Origin: an uncultured Dehalococcoidia bacterium
GTDB taxonomy: Bacteria; Chloroflexota; Dehalococcoidia; Lucifugimonadales; UBA3495
NCBI GenBank assembly: GCA_951813535.1
Contig: OX638345.1
Span: forward strand, 1,981,158 to 2,045,157
DNA length: 64,000 bases
Direction of reading: 5' to 3'
Positions 26,748-36,305 of the stretch are shown here, one piece after another. Within the stretch, counting starts at the first letter, position 1. Each line of letters starts with the position of its first letter. The notes beneath the pieces are model-generated. The model was given only the letters and a program-made list of their open reading frames with translations, had not been told where the DNA came from and did no database searches. A program made the position numbers and the translations under genes.

Positions 26748-27935
26748 ATGCCCAAATCCCGCCAACCCAAACCAACCGGCCCGCAAACCGAACGGGCCGT
26801 GCTGGTTGCCGTGGAAGCTAAGAAGCGCGGCGAGAATCTCTGGGGGCTGGACGACACGCTGGTCGAGTTGGACTACCTGACCCGGTCTGCCGGCGCCGAG
26901 GTGGTCGCCACCGTGTCCCAGCGCGCCGAACGCATCACCCCGACCTATTTGGGCAAGGGCAAGCTCCAGGAGTTGCAGGACCTGCTGGCCGACGAGCGTC
27001 CGGACGTGGTGATTTGCGACGATGAGCTGACCCCCACCCAGCAGCGCAACCTCGAAGCCGCCCTCCAGATCAAGGTCATCGACCGCACCGCGCTGATCCT
27101 CGACGTGTTCGGGCGACACGCTCGCACCCGCGAGGGCCAGATCCAGGTCGAGCTGGCCCAACACCAGTATTTGCTGCCCCGGTTGGTGGGTCAATGGTCC
27201 CACCTGGAACGTCTCGGTGGTGGCATTGGCACCCGCGGCCCCGGTGAGACCCAGCTGGAGACCGACCGCCGCCTGATCCGCCGTCGCATCCAGAAGATCG
27301 AATCGGAACTCGACGATGTACGCAAACGTCGCAGCCAGTACCTGGAACGCCGCCGCCGCTCGTCCACGCCCATGGCCACACTGGTCGGCTATACCAACGC
27401 CGGCAAGAGCACCCTGTTCAACGCCCTCTGCGATGCCGGCGTTCCTGCTGAAGACCAGCTGTTCAACACCCTGGACCCGGTGACCCGCCGCTTGCGCCTC
27501 CCCGACGGCAACGAACTGCTGCTCAGCGACACGGTGGGATTCATCCAGAAGCTCTCGCCCACCGTGGTTGCCGCCTTCCGCGCCACCCTGGAGGAACTCA
27601 GCGAGGCGGACCTGCTGCTGCACGTCATTGACATAACGCACCCCAAGGCCCCCGAGCAGGCTGAGGTCGTGGAACAGACCCTCGCCGACCTCGACCTCGG
27701 AGGCAAACCGCGGCTGTTGGTGATCAACAAGCTGGACCTGCTCACGGACGATCCCGCCGACGTGGAAGTTCTCGACCAGATCGACCTGTCCGCCATCTCC
27801 GGCGCGGAATCGCCAGCCGTCAACGGCCGGGTCTTCGTGTCCGCAGCCCGAGGTTGGAACCTGCCGGCGCTGCTGGAAGCCATCCTGGAACAGGTTGGGG
27901 CTGCAGCTTCCGTGCCGGCCCCCGCAACCGTGTAG
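26748..27935 (+). CDS. hflX: Ribosome-associated GTPase HflX
   Basis: A 395-residue GTPase. The N-terminal HflX domain has YLGKGKLQEL, VICDDELTPTQQRNLE and RTALILDVFGRHARTREG, then GGIGTRGPGETQLETDRR, a coiled linker, and the G domain with G1 GYTNAGKS (214-221), G3 DTVGF and G4 NKLD. It splits stalled ribosomes under stress in studied species. Confidence 0.96.
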   Translation: MPKSRQPKPTGPQTERAVLVAVEAKKRGENLWGLDDTLVELDYLTRSAGAEVVATVSQRAERITPTYLGKGKLQELQDLLADERPDVVICDDELTPTQQRNLEAALQIKVIDRTALILDVFGRHARTREGQIQVELAQHQYLLPRLVGQWSHLERLGGGIGTRGPGETQLETDRRLIRRRIQKIESELDDVRKRRSQYLERRRRSSTPMATLVGYTNAGKSTLFNALCDAGVPAEDQLFNTLDPVTRRLRLPDGNELLLSDTVGFIQKLSPTVVAAFRATLEELSEADLLLHVIDITHPKAPEQAEVVEQTLADLDLGGKPRLLVINKLDLLTDDPADVEVLDQIDLSAISGAESPAVNGRVFVSAARGWNLPALLEAILEQVGAAASVPAPATV

Positions 27936-27958
27936 CTCGTATCGGACGTTCAGCCGCC

Positions 27959-28696
27959 ATGTCTCCTCGCCGCCAGATCCGCATCATCCATACCTCGGAC
28001 ACGCATCTGGGAGACGACTGGGACCCCGAATCCGCGCAACGCGCTCTGTCAGCCGTGGTGGACGGCGTGCACGCCCTGCGCGGCGATGCACTCCTGATCG
28101 CCGGCGACGTCTTCGATAACGCCCGCGTATCCGACGCCCTGCTTGAGTTCTTCGTGAGCGAGATCGGTCGCGCCGTCATCCCGACGGTGATACTGCCCGG
28201 TAACCACGACCTCTACGACGCCGCTTCGCTGTACCATCGATCTCCCTTCTGCGACGCCCCGGACAATCTTCATATCATTCATGGAACCCGCGGACAGACC
28301 CTGACCTTCCCTGAGCTTTCGCTGGAGGTGTGGGGCCGCGCCATGGACAGTCACACGCCGGCGTTTCGACCTCTGGCCGGCATCCCGAGCCACCGCAACG
28401 GGCACTGGCGGGTTGCCATGGCCCACGGCCACTTTCACTACCCGGACGACACCGAGGAACGCTCATCACCCATACGCCCCCATGAAATCGCCGAGGCAAA
28501 CTGCGATTACATCGCCTTGGGTCATTGGGAACGGTTCGAGGACGTATCCCAGAACGGCGTCACCGCGTTCTACTCCGGTTCCCCCATGGGCGCGTCAACC
28601 AACCGGGGAAGCGTGGCGGTCAACGTCATCTGCTTTGATGCGACTCGAACGAACATAGTAAGCGTAGAGCAGGCCGCGTTGCCCATTCCTCCCTGA
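27959..28696 (+). CDS. SbcD/Mre11-like metallophosphoesterase
   Basis: A 245-residue calcineurin-type phosphoesterase: IIHTSDTHLGDDW, LLIAGDVFDNARV, ILPGNHDLYD, AMAHGHFHY and YIALGHWERF give all metal ligands. It resembles the nuclease part of SbcD but lacks the capping domain and has no sbcC next to it. Start ATG 27959 fits the first beta strand. Confidence 0.85.
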   Translation: MSPRRQIRIIHTSDTHLGDDWDPESAQRALSAVVDGVHALRGDALLIAGDVFDNARVSDALLEFFVSEIGRAVIPTVILPGNHDLYDAASLYHRSPFCDAPDNLHIIHGTRGQTLTFPELSLEVWGRAMDSHTPAFRPLAGIPSHRNGHWRVAMAHGHFHYPDDTEERSSPIRPHEIAEANCDYIALGHWERFEDVSQNGVTAFYSGSPMGASTNRGSVAVNVICFDATRTNIVSVEQAALPIPP

Positions 28697-28711
28697 CGAT
28701 CGGCATTTATC

Positions 28712-29371
28712 GTGCTCGACATTCACGGCTTAATGGCCGGGCTGTCTTCATGCCGGCCAATTTTCCATTCTGAAGCCGATTTTCAGCACGCTCTTGCGTG
28801 GCATATTCATGAAACCCAGCCGGAGTGCGATTTGCGTCTGGAGCGTGAGCAGTTCTTGCCCGGCGCCCAAGAGCGTATGGCGACGGATATTTGGATTCGC
28901 GTTTCGGATGCGGCTGTTGCAATCGAGTTGAAATATACGAACCGTGCTTTGCAGGAAGAATGTAATGGTGAGGTTTTTTCCCTTCGGGACCACGGTGCAC
29001 AACCACCCCGTCAGTATGACTTTATCAAGGACGTGCAACGATTAGAACAGGCTTTGCGACTTCCCAACCCGGCTGATTATGGCTTCGCTGTTTTTCTGAC
29101 CAATAACTCCACGTACTGGACACCACCGAGGCAAAGCAACATTATTGATGCTGACTTTCGTATCCACGATGGCCACCACATTGGCGGTGGGGTACTCCGA
29201 TGGTCGACGCATACCGGGGAGGGCACAAAGCGTAACCGTGAAGAAGCCATAGTGTTGGCTAATTTGTACAAATTACAGTGGCGCAATTATTCGGTATTTG
29301 GCAACGAACCCGGACGAAGATTCCGGTATCTTGCGGTGAGAGTGCCGCCAAACTACAAGCGACTGCGCTAA
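28712..29371 (+). CDS. Unknown protein with PD-(D/E)XK nuclease-like core
   Basis: A 219-residue protein. D59 in ERMATDIWI, then E72-L-K74 in VAIELKYTNRA, give a PD-(D/E)XK arrangement, with E21 as a possible further ligand. No known domain is attached. Codon third positions are visibly more A/T-rich than in hflX or the neighbouring acetamidase gene, so the gene may be horizontally acquired. Start is GTG at 28712. It could be a restriction- or defence-type nuclease; this is inference. Confidence 0.6.
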   Translation: MLDIHGLMAGLSSCRPIFHSEADFQHALAWHIHETQPECDLRLEREQFLPGAQERMATDIWIRVSDAAVAIELKYTNRALQEECNGEVFSLRDHGAQPPRQYDFIKDVQRLEQALRLPNPADYGFAVFLTNNSTYWTPPRQSNIIDADFRIHDGHHIGGGVLRWSTHTGEGTKRNREEAIVLANLYKLQWRNYSVFGNEPGRRFRYLAVRVPPNYKRLR

Positions 29372-29440
29372 CGATCCTGATCAAATACCTCTTTCATCCT
29401 GTTGATCCATGCAAAACTTTCGACTGTAGGAGCCGCCGCT

Positions 29441-30313
29441 ATGAAATCCATCTCCCGCGACCACCGTATCTACGTCCTCCACCCTGAGAACGAGCCGGCC
29501 GTCACCATTGATTCCGGTGACGATCTCATGGTGGAAACCTGGGACGCTTTTGAGGGCATCCGCGAACCCGGCGTCCTGCAGGAAAAGTCCCTAAAGGGAC
29601 CCGCCACCGGCCCGATCTACGTCAACGGCGCCGAACCCGGCGATGCCCTGCGTGTCGAGTTCGTCAGCATCAAGCCCAAGGAGAACCCGGCCCACATGGT
29701 CATGCCTGGCCGTGGCTTCCTGGAGGCCGAGTTCACCCAGGGCTACCCTACTGTGATGAGCATCGACGGTGACGATCTGGTCCTGCCCAGCGGTATGCGG
29801 CTGCCGTTGAATCCATCATTGGGCCTGGTTGCCACCACGCCGACTTACCCGCAGGAGACCGCCAGCGACAGCGGGCCTTACGGCGGCGACATCGACATGA
29901 AAGAATTGGTCGAAGGCAGCGTCCTTTTCCTGCCGGTATTCGTGCCCGGCGCCCTCCTCGCCATGGGTGACTGCCACGCCGTGGTCGGCGACGGCGCGGT
30001 GGCCGGCACCGGCGCGGAGTGCTCCGCCGACACCCACGTCCGTGTCACCGTGGAAAAAGGCATGACCCTCACCGGACCACGCGCCATCACGCCTGAGCAC
30101 TACGTCGTTCTGTCCCACGGCGACGACCTCGGCCCCGCCATGAAGCAGGCCGTCCGCGAAATGGTGGACTTCCTGATCACGGAAAAGGGCATGGCTCCCT
30201 ACGACGCCTACACCCTGTGCAGCCTGGCCGGCGACGTTCGCGTGTCCCGCACCTTCCGCCCCATCAGCCCGGTCAAGATGATGCTTTCGCGCCAGGCGCT
30301 GGAGCAACTGTGA
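29441..30313 (+). CDS. Acetamidase/formamidase family protein
   Basis: A 290-residue FmdA/AmdA hydrolase: VNGAEPGDALRVEFVSI, NPSLGLVATTP, HAVVGDGAVAGTGAECSADTHVRVTVEKG and LCSLAGDVRVS are family marks. It splits small amides to ammonia plus acid. AGGAG lies 8 bases ahead of the ATG at 29441. A strong terminator follows at 30340-30371. Confidence 0.9.
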   Translation: MKSISRDHRIYVLHPENEPAVTIDSGDDLMVETWDAFEGIREPGVLQEKSLKGPATGPIYVNGAEPGDALRVEFVSIKPKENPAHMVMPGRGFLEAEFTQGYPTVMSIDGDDLVLPSGMRLPLNPSLGLVATTPTYPQETASDSGPYGGDIDMKELVEGSVLFLPVFVPGALLAMGDCHAVVGDGAVAGTGAECSADTHVRVTVEKGMTLTGPRAITPEHYVVLSHGDDLGPAMKQAVREMVDFLITEKGMAPYDAYTLCSLAGDVRVSRTFRPISPVKMMLSRQALEQL

Positions 30314-30339
30314 TCTTGAGGTGATGCGCAGCCGATTTG

Positions 30340-30371
30340 TTGGGGCGTCTCATCAGACGCCCCAAATTTTT
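30340..30371 (+). terminator. Rho-independent terminator after the acetamidase gene
   Basis: TTGGGGCGTCT (30340-30350), loop CATC, AGACGCCCCAA (30355-30365), then TTTTT (30367-30371). An 11-bp perfect stem 26 bases after the stop. The opposite-strand toxin gene ends inside this hairpin (stop 30353-30355). Confidence 0.9.
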
Positions 30372-30646
30372 GCTTGCGACCTACAACGTCGGTACATGGA
30401 TTCGTCTCGTCTGGCCACACGCAACACCATCAACATACACTCTTGATCGTCTACCTCGTAGATTACTCGGAACTGGCCTATTCGGATGCGCCAGACTGGG
30501 GCAAAACCTGTGAGTTTGACGCAGCCGGCTGGTCTCGGGTCGTCTGCCAGATTTCGTAGTGCGCCAGGGATGCGGCGGGCGTCTTCCGTGGTCAATCGCC
30601 TTACCTGACGCTGCGCGGCTGGCGACAGCTCAATCCGGTATCGCAA
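30353..30646 (-). CDS. RelE/ParE-family toxin
   Basis: A 97-residue RelE-superfamily protein: YRIELSPAAQRQVRRL, PAGCVKLTGFAPVWRIRIGQFRVIYEVDDQE, LMVLRVARRDESMYRR. The conserved R-x-R-x-G-x-(F/Y)RV-Y strand and C-terminal basic tail are present. Such toxins cleave ribosomal mRNA (RelE) or inhibit gyrase (ParE). Second gene of an antitoxin-toxin pair (6-base gap). Confidence 0.88.
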   Translation of the reverse strand: MRYRIELSPAAQRQVRRLTTEDARRIPGALRNLADDPRPAGCVKLTGFAPVWRIRIGQFRVIYEVDDQECMLMVLRVARRDESMYRRCRSQAKIWGV

Positions 30647-30652
30647 CTGCGG

Positions 30653-30886
30653 TTAGTCGCGCTCGTCCAGGAATTCGGCGAAGAACGCCTCAAATTCCAC
30701 CCCGCCCTGTTCGGCCGCTTCAGCACGGGCAACGTCAATCTCTCGCCGCTCAGCGTCGTCAATGGCGCCGTCGGCCAACCAGGCCTCGACAGCCTCAGAC
30801 ACCAAATCCGAGATTGGCCTGCCGCTGCGGACAGCAACCTCTTCAAGCACCAAATACAGGTTGTCGGTTACGGTTAGCGTTTTCAT
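30653..30886 (-). CDS. Antitoxin of the RelE-type toxin-antitoxin pair
   Basis: A 77-residue protein with a ribbon-helix-helix-like N-terminus (TLTVTDNLYLVLEEVAVRSGRPISDLVSEAVEAWL) and an acidic tail (EFEAFFAEFLDERD) suited to neutralising a basic toxin. It comes before the toxin gene, the usual order, and probably represses its own promoter. Confidence 0.8.
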   Translation of the reverse strand: MKTLTVTDNLYLVLEEVAVRSGRPISDLVSEAVEAWLADGAIDDAERREIDVARAEAAEQGGVEFEAFFAEFLDERD

Positions 30887-30919
30887 TGCTCACTTCCGTT
30901 GCATTGCTGCCCTGACTGC

Positions 30920-31699
30920 TTACGCTACCGAGAAGCCTCCGTCCACCGTGATCACCGCTCCCGTCACGTAATCGGACGCCTGGCTGGACAGGAATACCGC
31001 CGCGCCCTGCAACTCGTTGGCGTCGCCCCACCGTCCCATCGGTATGCGCTTGTTGATCAGGTCGTAGCGCTCGGGCTGGGTTTCCGGTATCGCCTGCGTC
31101 AACTCGGTCATGAACCAGCCCGGCAGGATCGCGTTGGACTGAATGTTGTCCCCCGCCCAGGCCACCGCGAAGCTCTTGGCAAGTTGCACGATGCCTCCCT
31201 TGCTGGACGAGTAGGGAACGCCGCTGCCCCCGCCGCCGAAGATGCTGTACATGCTGCCGATGCAGATGATCTTGCCGCCACCGTGCTCCTTGAAGTGAGG
31301 GTAGATTGCCTTGCACGAAAGGAACGCCGCCCGCAGGTTCACGTCCAGCACGTTGTCCCACTCGGCCGCGGTGATATCCTCTGGCGCCTTGCGCACGGTG
31401 GCTCCCGCGTTGTTGACCAGGATGTCAACGTGACCGAAATGCGCGATGGCCCGCGACGCCATGTCATCGATGTCCGAATCGCTGGTGACGTCTGTCGGAA
31501 TCGCGAACGCCTGACGACCCGTCGCTTCGATGGCGGCAACGGCGGCCGCGTTTTTCTCGACGTTGCGCGCTGCGATGGCGATGTCCGCCCCCGCGTTGGC
31601 CAGCCCCAACGCCATGCCGAGGCCGAGACCGCCGTTCCCGCCGGTGATCAGGGCCACGCGCCCAGTGAGGTCAAACAGGTTGCCGTTGTTGGTGGTCAT
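30920..31699 (-). CDS. Short-chain dehydrogenase/reductase
   Basis: A 259-residue classical SDR: cofactor motif TGGNGGLG, NNAG, catalytic Ser in GSMYS, YSSSKGG (Tyr/Lys), and C-terminal DYVTGAVITVDGG. Closest in style to gluconate 5-dehydrogenase or 2-deoxy-gluconate 3-dehydrogenase. The substrate cannot be fixed. Single gene on the minus strand upstream of the toxin-antitoxin pair. Confidence 0.9.
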   Translation of the reverse strand: MTTNNGNLFDLTGRVALITGGNGGLGLGMALGLANAGADIAIAARNVEKNAAAVAAIEATGRQAFAIPTDVTSDSDIDDMASRAIAHFGHVDILVNNAGATVRKAPEDITAAEWDNVLDVNLRAAFLSCKAIYPHFKEHGGGKIICIGSMYSIFGGGGSGVPYSSSKGGIVQLAKSFAVAWAGDNIQSNAILPGWFMTELTQAIPETQPERYDLINKRIPMGRWGDANELQGAAVFLSSQASDYVTGAVITVDGGFSVA

Positions 31700-31719
31700 T
31701 GCCGTCGTCTCCGTTCAAG

Positions 31720-32439
31720 TCAATTTGAATCGTCATCGTCAACAATTTGTATGGGAATCCCGTCGTAGGCGCACACTCCGCAGCGGGGTGAGTTGACGAT
31801 TGGCAGCCGGTACTCCGTGGCTGGAGCGCAGTTATCACACAAGCCCGCCGTCATCGCAATCCAGTCGTCTTCCGAAGGGCCTACCCATGTCGCCGGCGCT
31901 CCGCACATCGAGCAGTCTATCGTCGGAGCGTCATTGTGGGCCAGCAGAGTGATTTGGCCGCTCCCGTTGCCCGCTACTGCTCCCAGGCTGCGCAGCTGGA
32001 GTGCCGTAGTTGTTCCGTAGTCATACCAGTGGCTGAACACGGTTCGCGGCGGAGCAACCAGCCCCAGCTCAACCTTCATTGTGTTGAGTTCGCGTTCCTG
32101 GAAGTCGGCGAAGAGTTCATCCATCTCAAAAATTTGCCACTTGTACTCCGCGCGGCCAATGAAAAAAGAGCTGAGATGCCCGCAGCATTCCAGCCAAATA
32201 TCCCGCAGGTACTGGTCCAGCTCCGCCAGTTCAGTGGCGGCAGGAACCGCCAGATGCAGCCAGTACTCCAGTCGATAGGTATCTTCCACGGCAAGATGAA
32301 TGCTATTTGCCTGATCTTGGCCCGGCTGTCCGGGCAGCCCGGTTTTGGCCAGGCAACTTTGCAGGTGTCGGGTCATTCCGGATTTCCGGTACGTCTTGCC
32401 GCACAGTTCGCATTTGCCGCTGAATGTAATTTGGGGCAT
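31720..32439 (-). CDS. Zinc-finger protein with pRiA4b ORF-3-like domain
   Basis: A 239-residue protein. N-terminal C2HC finger (C10, C13, H25, C29); then a domain with YRLEYWLHLAVPAATELAELDQYLRDIW and FSHWYDYGTTTALQLRSL, which looks like the plasmid pRiA4b ORF-3 (IS1096 TnpR-like) fold; then three CxxC pairs near the C-terminus (CSMC, CDNC, CGVC), so up to two more zinc sites. Function unknown. I set ATG 32439 as start, since GAGAG lies at a fit distance; GTG 32448 is the other choice. Confidence 0.65.
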   Translation of the reverse strand: MPQITFSGKCELCGKTYRKSGMTRHLQSCLAKTGLPGQPGQDQANSIHLAVEDTYRLEYWLHLAVPAATELAELDQYLRDIWLECCGHLSSFFIGRAEYKWQIFEMDELFADFQERELNTMKVELGLVAPPRTVFSHWYDYGTTTALQLRSLGAVAGNGSGQITLLAHNDAPTIDCSMCGAPATWVGPSEDDWIAMTAGLCDNCAPATEYRLPIVNSPRCGVCAYDGIPIQIVDDDDSN

Positions 32440-32495
32440 TGCAGTCACTCTCGTCGGCCGATTCTCCCGTCACGTCGGCATTGTAACGTATGCAT

Positions 32496-32521
32496 CAGGG
32501 GCGACCAATTGGCCGCCCCTG
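32496..32521 (-). terminator. GGGGCG...CGCCCC hairpin after hppA
   Basis: CAGGGGCG (32496-32503) pairs with CGCCCCTG (32514-32521), with CCAATTGG inside after one mismatch. It begins 27 bases after the hppA stop on the minus strand. There is no U-run. Confidence 0.5.
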
Positions 32522-32548
32522 CTAATTACCAGCGTATGCCGTCAGCGC

Positions 32549-34618
32549 TTACAGGTTTATCAGCGCCGGCGCTGCGACGAATGCCGGAGCAAACACCAGC
32601 GATACGATCGCCATCAGCTTGAGCAGGATGTTCAGGCTCGGTCCAGAGGTATCCTTGAACGGGTCACCCACCACATCGCCCTCCACCGCGGCCTTGTGGG
32701 CGTCCGAGCCCTTGCCGCCGTAGTTGCCCAACTCGACGTACTTCTTCGCGTTGTCCCAGGTTCCGCCGGCCGAGGCCATCATGATCGCCAGCATGAAACC
32801 GGCCGACACGGACCCGATCAGCATCCCGCCCAGGGCGGCCTCGCCCAGGATGAAGCCGGCGGCAATCGGGGCCAGCACCGCCATCACGCCCGGCAGGATC
32901 ATCTCCCGCAGGGCCCCTCGAGTGCTGATGTCCACGCACCGCGCCGAGTCGGGGGTGGCCGTGCCCTCCATCAGGCCCGGTATCTCGCGAAACTGTCGGC
33001 GCACCTCGTCCACGATGCCCTGGGCCGCGCGACCCACGGCCTGCATCGTCAGCGCGGAGAAGATGAACGGCAGCATCGCGCCGATGACCAGGCCCACCAA
33101 AATCTGCGGCTGCAGGATGTTGATGCCGGTGCCCCCTGCCGCCAGCCGTCCGTCCGGCCCCAGGGTGATCAGCCCGGCGCTCACCGAATAGGCCGCCAGC
33201 AACGCCAGGGCCGTCAGGGCGGCTGACCCGATAGCAAAGCCCTTGCCCGTGGCCGCCGTGGTGTTGCCCAGCGCGTCCAGTGCGTCGGTGCGTTCCCGCA
33301 CCTCCGGATCCAGGTTGGCCTGCTCGGCGATGCCGCCCGCGTTGTCCGCAACCGGGCCGTAGGCGTCAGTCGCCAGGGTGATGCCCAGCGTGGACAACAG
33401 CCCGACGCCCGCCAGCGCGATGCCGTAGAAGCCCGCGAACCAGTATGCCAGCAGGATGGCAACCGAAACGCAGATCACCGGGATCAGCGTGCTGAGCATG
33501 CCGGTGGCGATGCCGCTGATAATGACCGTGGCCGCGCCGGTCTGCGACGATTCCGACACCCGCTGTGTCGGCTTGTAGCTGTAGGACGTGTAGTACTCCG
33601 TGGCCAGTCCAATTATTGTTCCCGCCACGAGGCCGGCCACGACACAGCCAAACCACCACCAGTTGCCGGTCAGGGTAATGGTCAGTATCGCGGCGAAGAC
33701 GATCAACAACCCGCCAGCGGCGAATATGCCGTAGCGCAACGCCCACAGCAGCTTCTCGAAGTCCGCTTGCTCGCCGCTGCGCACCACGAAGGTGCCCAGA
33801 ATCGCGGCCACGATGCCCGCGCCGGCCAGCAGCATCGGGAACACCGCGTCGTTGCCGAATACCGCAAAGGCGGTCGTGCTGGCTGCCGCCAATGCAACCG
33901 CCGAGATGATGCTGCCCACGTAGGACTCGAACAGGTCTGCGCCCATGCCGGCCACGTCGCCAACGTTGTCGCCGACGTTGTCTGCGATCACGCCCGGGTT
34001 GCGCGGGTCGTCCTCGGGGATGCCGGCTTCAATCTTGCCCACGAGGTCTGAGCCCACGTCGGCTGCCTTGGTGAAAATGCCGCCGCCCACGCGGGCGAAC
34101 AATGCGATGGAGCTGGCGCCGAACCCGAAACCAGCCACCGCGCCGATGTCCTGGAAGATCAGGTACAGGATGGTAACGCCCAGCAAGCCGATGCCCACCA
34201 CGGTCACGCCCATCACGGTGCCGCTGGAGAAGGCCACCCGCAACGCCGGATTCAATCCCCGCATGGCCGCCGCGGCGGTTCGGATGTTGGCGCGCACGGC
34301 CACGTTCATTCCCACGAACCCGGCAAGTCCGGAACAGATCGCGCCGACCAGGTATGAAATGGCCGTGGCCGGAACGCCCAGGTTGTGAGTGAAGACCGTG
34401 TAGTCCAGTACGGCCAGTACCACTGCCACCACCACAACGAATGGCAGCAGCGACATGTACTCGCGACGTAAAAAGGCGGACGCGCCGGCTCGGATCGCGT
34501 CGCCGATCTCCCGCATGCGCTCATTCCCCTGGTCTGCGCCAATGACCCGAAAGGCCATGAAGGCCGCAAACGCCAGGGCGATTACCCCGGCAGCCAAAGC
34601 TACGATGATTGATTCCAT
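32549..34618 (-). CDS. hppA: Membrane pyrophosphatase HppA (probably K+-dependent)
   Basis: A 689-residue, about 16-TM ion pump driven by pyrophosphate. The substrate loop [24 protein letters not shown] and [21 protein letters not shown] are canonical. Near residue 455 the sequence is [16 protein letters not shown]; Ala before GKG is typical of K+-dependent enzymes, whereas K+-independent ones have Lys there. Whether it moves H+ or Na+ is open. A consensus promoter precedes it (34664-34692) and AGGAG lies before the ATG. Confidence 0.95.
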   Translation of the reverse strand: MESIIVALAAGVIALAFAAFMAFRVIGADQGNERMREIGDAIRAGASAFLRREYMSLLPFVVVVAVVLAVLDYTVFTHNLGVPATAISYLVGAICSGLAGFVGMNVAVRANIRTAAAAMRGLNPALRVAFSSGTVMGVTVVGIGLLGVTILYLIFQDIGAVAGFGFGASSIALFARVGGGIFTKAADVGSDLVGKIEAGIPEDDPRNPGVIADNVGDNVGDVAGMGADLFESYVGSIISAVALAAASTTAFAVFGNDAVFPMLLAGAGIVAAILGTFVVRSGEQADFEKLLWALRYGIFAAGGLLIVFAAILTITLTGNWWWFGCVVAGLVAGTIIGLATEYYTSYSYKPTQRVSESSQTGAATVIISGIATGMLSTLIPVICVSVAILLAYWFAGFYGIALAGVGLLSTLGITLATDAYGPVADNAGGIAEQANLDPEVRERTDALDALGNTTAATGKGFAIGSAALTALALLAAYSVSAGLITLGPDGRLAAGGTGINILQPQILVGLVIGAMLPFIFSALTMQAVGRAAQGIVDEVRRQFREIPGLMEGTATPDSARCVDISTRGALREMILPGVMAVLAPIAAGFILGEAALGGMLIGSVSAGFMLAIMMASAGGTWDNAKKYVELGNYGGKGSDAHKAAVEGDVVGDPFKDTSGPSLNILLKLMAIVSLVFAPAFVAAPALINL

Positions 34619-34663
34619 ACTCTCCTCTCCGTTTTTCGGCTATGAATCCCGATAAACGTTGCG

Positions 34664-34692
34664 AAATTAGCACAGGCCCTGTTGGGTGTCAA
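34664..34692 (-). promoter_or_regulatory. Consensus sigma-70 promoter for hppA
   Basis: On the minus strand, TTGACA (34692-34687) and TAATTT (34669-34664) with a 17-base spacer; TGC before the -10 makes it extended. The -35 overlaps the stop of the upstream phosphoesterase gene, so hppA has its own transcription. Confidence 0.7.
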
Positions 34693-35267
34693 TCAACCTG
34701 TCTGGCAGTTTCCGGTGCTACGTCTACTATGTGTGCCGCGATTTCGCCGTCGCTGATGTCAAGGACTGCGATTGTCCCCAGTGACCCGGTGGCGTGGCGA
34801 CGACCGGGATAGGTGGGGCTTCCCGGGTTCACAAACAGGACGCCCTCTTTCCATTCCACCAATTCCTCGTGCGTGTCCCCGAACGCAACCACATCAACCT
34901 CGCCGCCGAACTTCTTCCGGAGCAATGCGCCAAGGCCCGAGTCCGGCCAAACCAGCCCGGTGCCGTCCGGCGTGGTCGCAATCGACGGCGGTGGCCACTG
35001 TATGTCGTGCACCATTCCGATGCGTACGCCTGCCACCTCGACTATGCGAGAAACGTTGGCCAGTCGCTCCCCGGGCTCAACCGGATCCTCATACCCGCGT
35101 ACCGCCAGCACCGGCGCCAGTTCCTCAAGGTAATCGAGTACGCCGATGCACTCCAGGTCACCACAGTGGAGCACCAGTTCACAGCCCTTCAGCGCGTCGA
35201 ACACCGCCGCCGGCAGATCCCGGCCGCTCCCCGCGGAATGGGTGTCGGAGATCAGCCCGATCTTCAC
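34689..35267 (-). CDS. YfcE/MJ0936-type metallophosphoesterase
   Basis: A 192-residue phosphodiesterase: MKIGLISDTHSAG, VLHCGDLECIGV, VRGYED in place of the usual VRGNCD, GMVHDIQW, and VVAFGDTHEEL. Compared with YfcE, Asn in GNCD is replaced by Tyr-Glu and the His of GHTH by Asp (GDTH), so metal ligation is partly changed. Role unknown. Ends where the hppA promoter begins. Confidence 0.8.
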   Translation of the reverse strand: MKIGLISDTHSAGSGRDLPAAVFDALKGCELVLHCGDLECIGVLDYLEELAPVLAVRGYEDPVEPGERLANVSRIVEVAGVRIGMVHDIQWPPPSIATTPDGTGLVWPDSGLGALLRKKFGGEVDVVAFGDTHEELVEWKEGVLFVNPGSPTYPGRRHATGSLGTIAVLDISDGEIAAHIVDVAPETARQVD

Positions 35268-35276
35268 CGGATCGAC

Positions 35277-36296
35277 TTATGCCTTCCCGGGTGACAGCGC
35301 TTCCAACGTGCCCAACATGGTTTCGCGGTCGGACCCGTGTGGGAACGCGACTATGGGCATATCCACCCCGTTGTTTCGGAAACGCGACATCTTCTGACGG
35401 CAGTCGTCGGGCGTTCCTATCGCCGTGATGCTGTCCACCATCTCATCGGTTATGCAGGACGCCGCTCTGGCCCGGTCTCCCTCCGCCCACGCTGCCCGCA
35501 GCCGGTCACACTCGTCCTGGTACCCGTACCGGCAGAAAAGATCGTAGTAATACTGGCCCATCCCACCAATGTAGAAGGCCATGTGCGACCGCGCCTGCGC
35601 CAGTGCGTCGGACACCGTCGCCTCATCCTCGCTGGCGCAGCTGAGGATCTGGGGGGCCGTGGTCACGTCGGAAACTGGCCGTCCCGCCGATGCAGCCGCC
35701 TGATCCAGAGGCTCCTTTATCACTGGAAGCTTCTCACGATGGGTCCAGATGGGTAGCCATCCGTCCGCTTCTCGACCCGTCAACTCCAAGTTGCGCTTGC
35801 CCAGCGACGCCACGTAGATCGGCACCTGCTCCTGCACCGGCCGCACGCCCATGCGAAACCGCTTCAGGTTGTAGAACCGGCCCTCGTAGTTGACCCGTTC
35901 CCCAGTAAGCGCCATCCGAATGATGTCGATGTACTCGGCGGTGCGCGCCACCGGATGGTCGAATTTCACCCCGTGCCAGTCCTCAATCACGATGCGCCCG
36001 CTGCTGCCCAGTCCCAGGATGGCCCGTCCGTTGCTGATACAGTCCAGGGACGCGATACTCTGTGCCACCAGTCCGGGCGTCCTGCTGTAGACGGTGACGA
36101 TCCCGGTCCCCAACCCGATTCGTTCCGTGTGGCACGCCAGCATCGTCAGTACGGTGAAGGCATCGCGCCCCCAGGACTCTCCGGTCCAGAACGATTCGTA
36201 ACCCAACCGGTCCGCGGCCTGAGCCACGGCGATCAGATCGGAGTCATCGTTGTTGTCTCGACTGCTGAAGGTCAGGGCAATGCGTTGGGTGGTCAA
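35277..36296 (-). CDS. LLM-class flavin-dependent oxidoreductase
   Basis: A 339-residue luciferase-like (probably F420 or FMN) enzyme: SDLIAVAQAADRLGYESFWTGESWGRDAFTVLTMLA, GLGTGIVTVYSRTPGLVAQS, GRAILGLGSSG and GVRPVQEQVPIYVA. Similar in style to 5,10-methylene-H4MPT reductase-like proteins. SAR202-type Chloroflexota carry many paralogues for recalcitrant organic matter. Gap of 9 bases to each neighbour suggests co-transcription. Confidence 0.9.
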   Translation of the reverse strand: MTTQRIALTFSSRDNNDDSDLIAVAQAADRLGYESFWTGESWGRDAFTVLTMLACHTERIGLGTGIVTVYSRTPGLVAQSIASLDCISNGRAILGLGSSGRIVIEDWHGVKFDHPVARTAEYIDIIRMALTGERVNYEGRFYNLKRFRMGVRPVQEQVPIYVASLGKRNLELTGREADGWLPIWTHREKLPVIKEPLDQAAASAGRPVSDVTTAPQILSCASEDEATVSDALAQARSHMAFYIGGMGQYYYDLFCRYGYQDECDRLRAAWAEGDRARAASCITDEMVDSITAIGTPDDCRQKMSRFRNNGVDMPIVAFPHGSDRETMLGTLEALSPGKA

Positions 36297-36305
36297 GGTC
36301 GTTCC

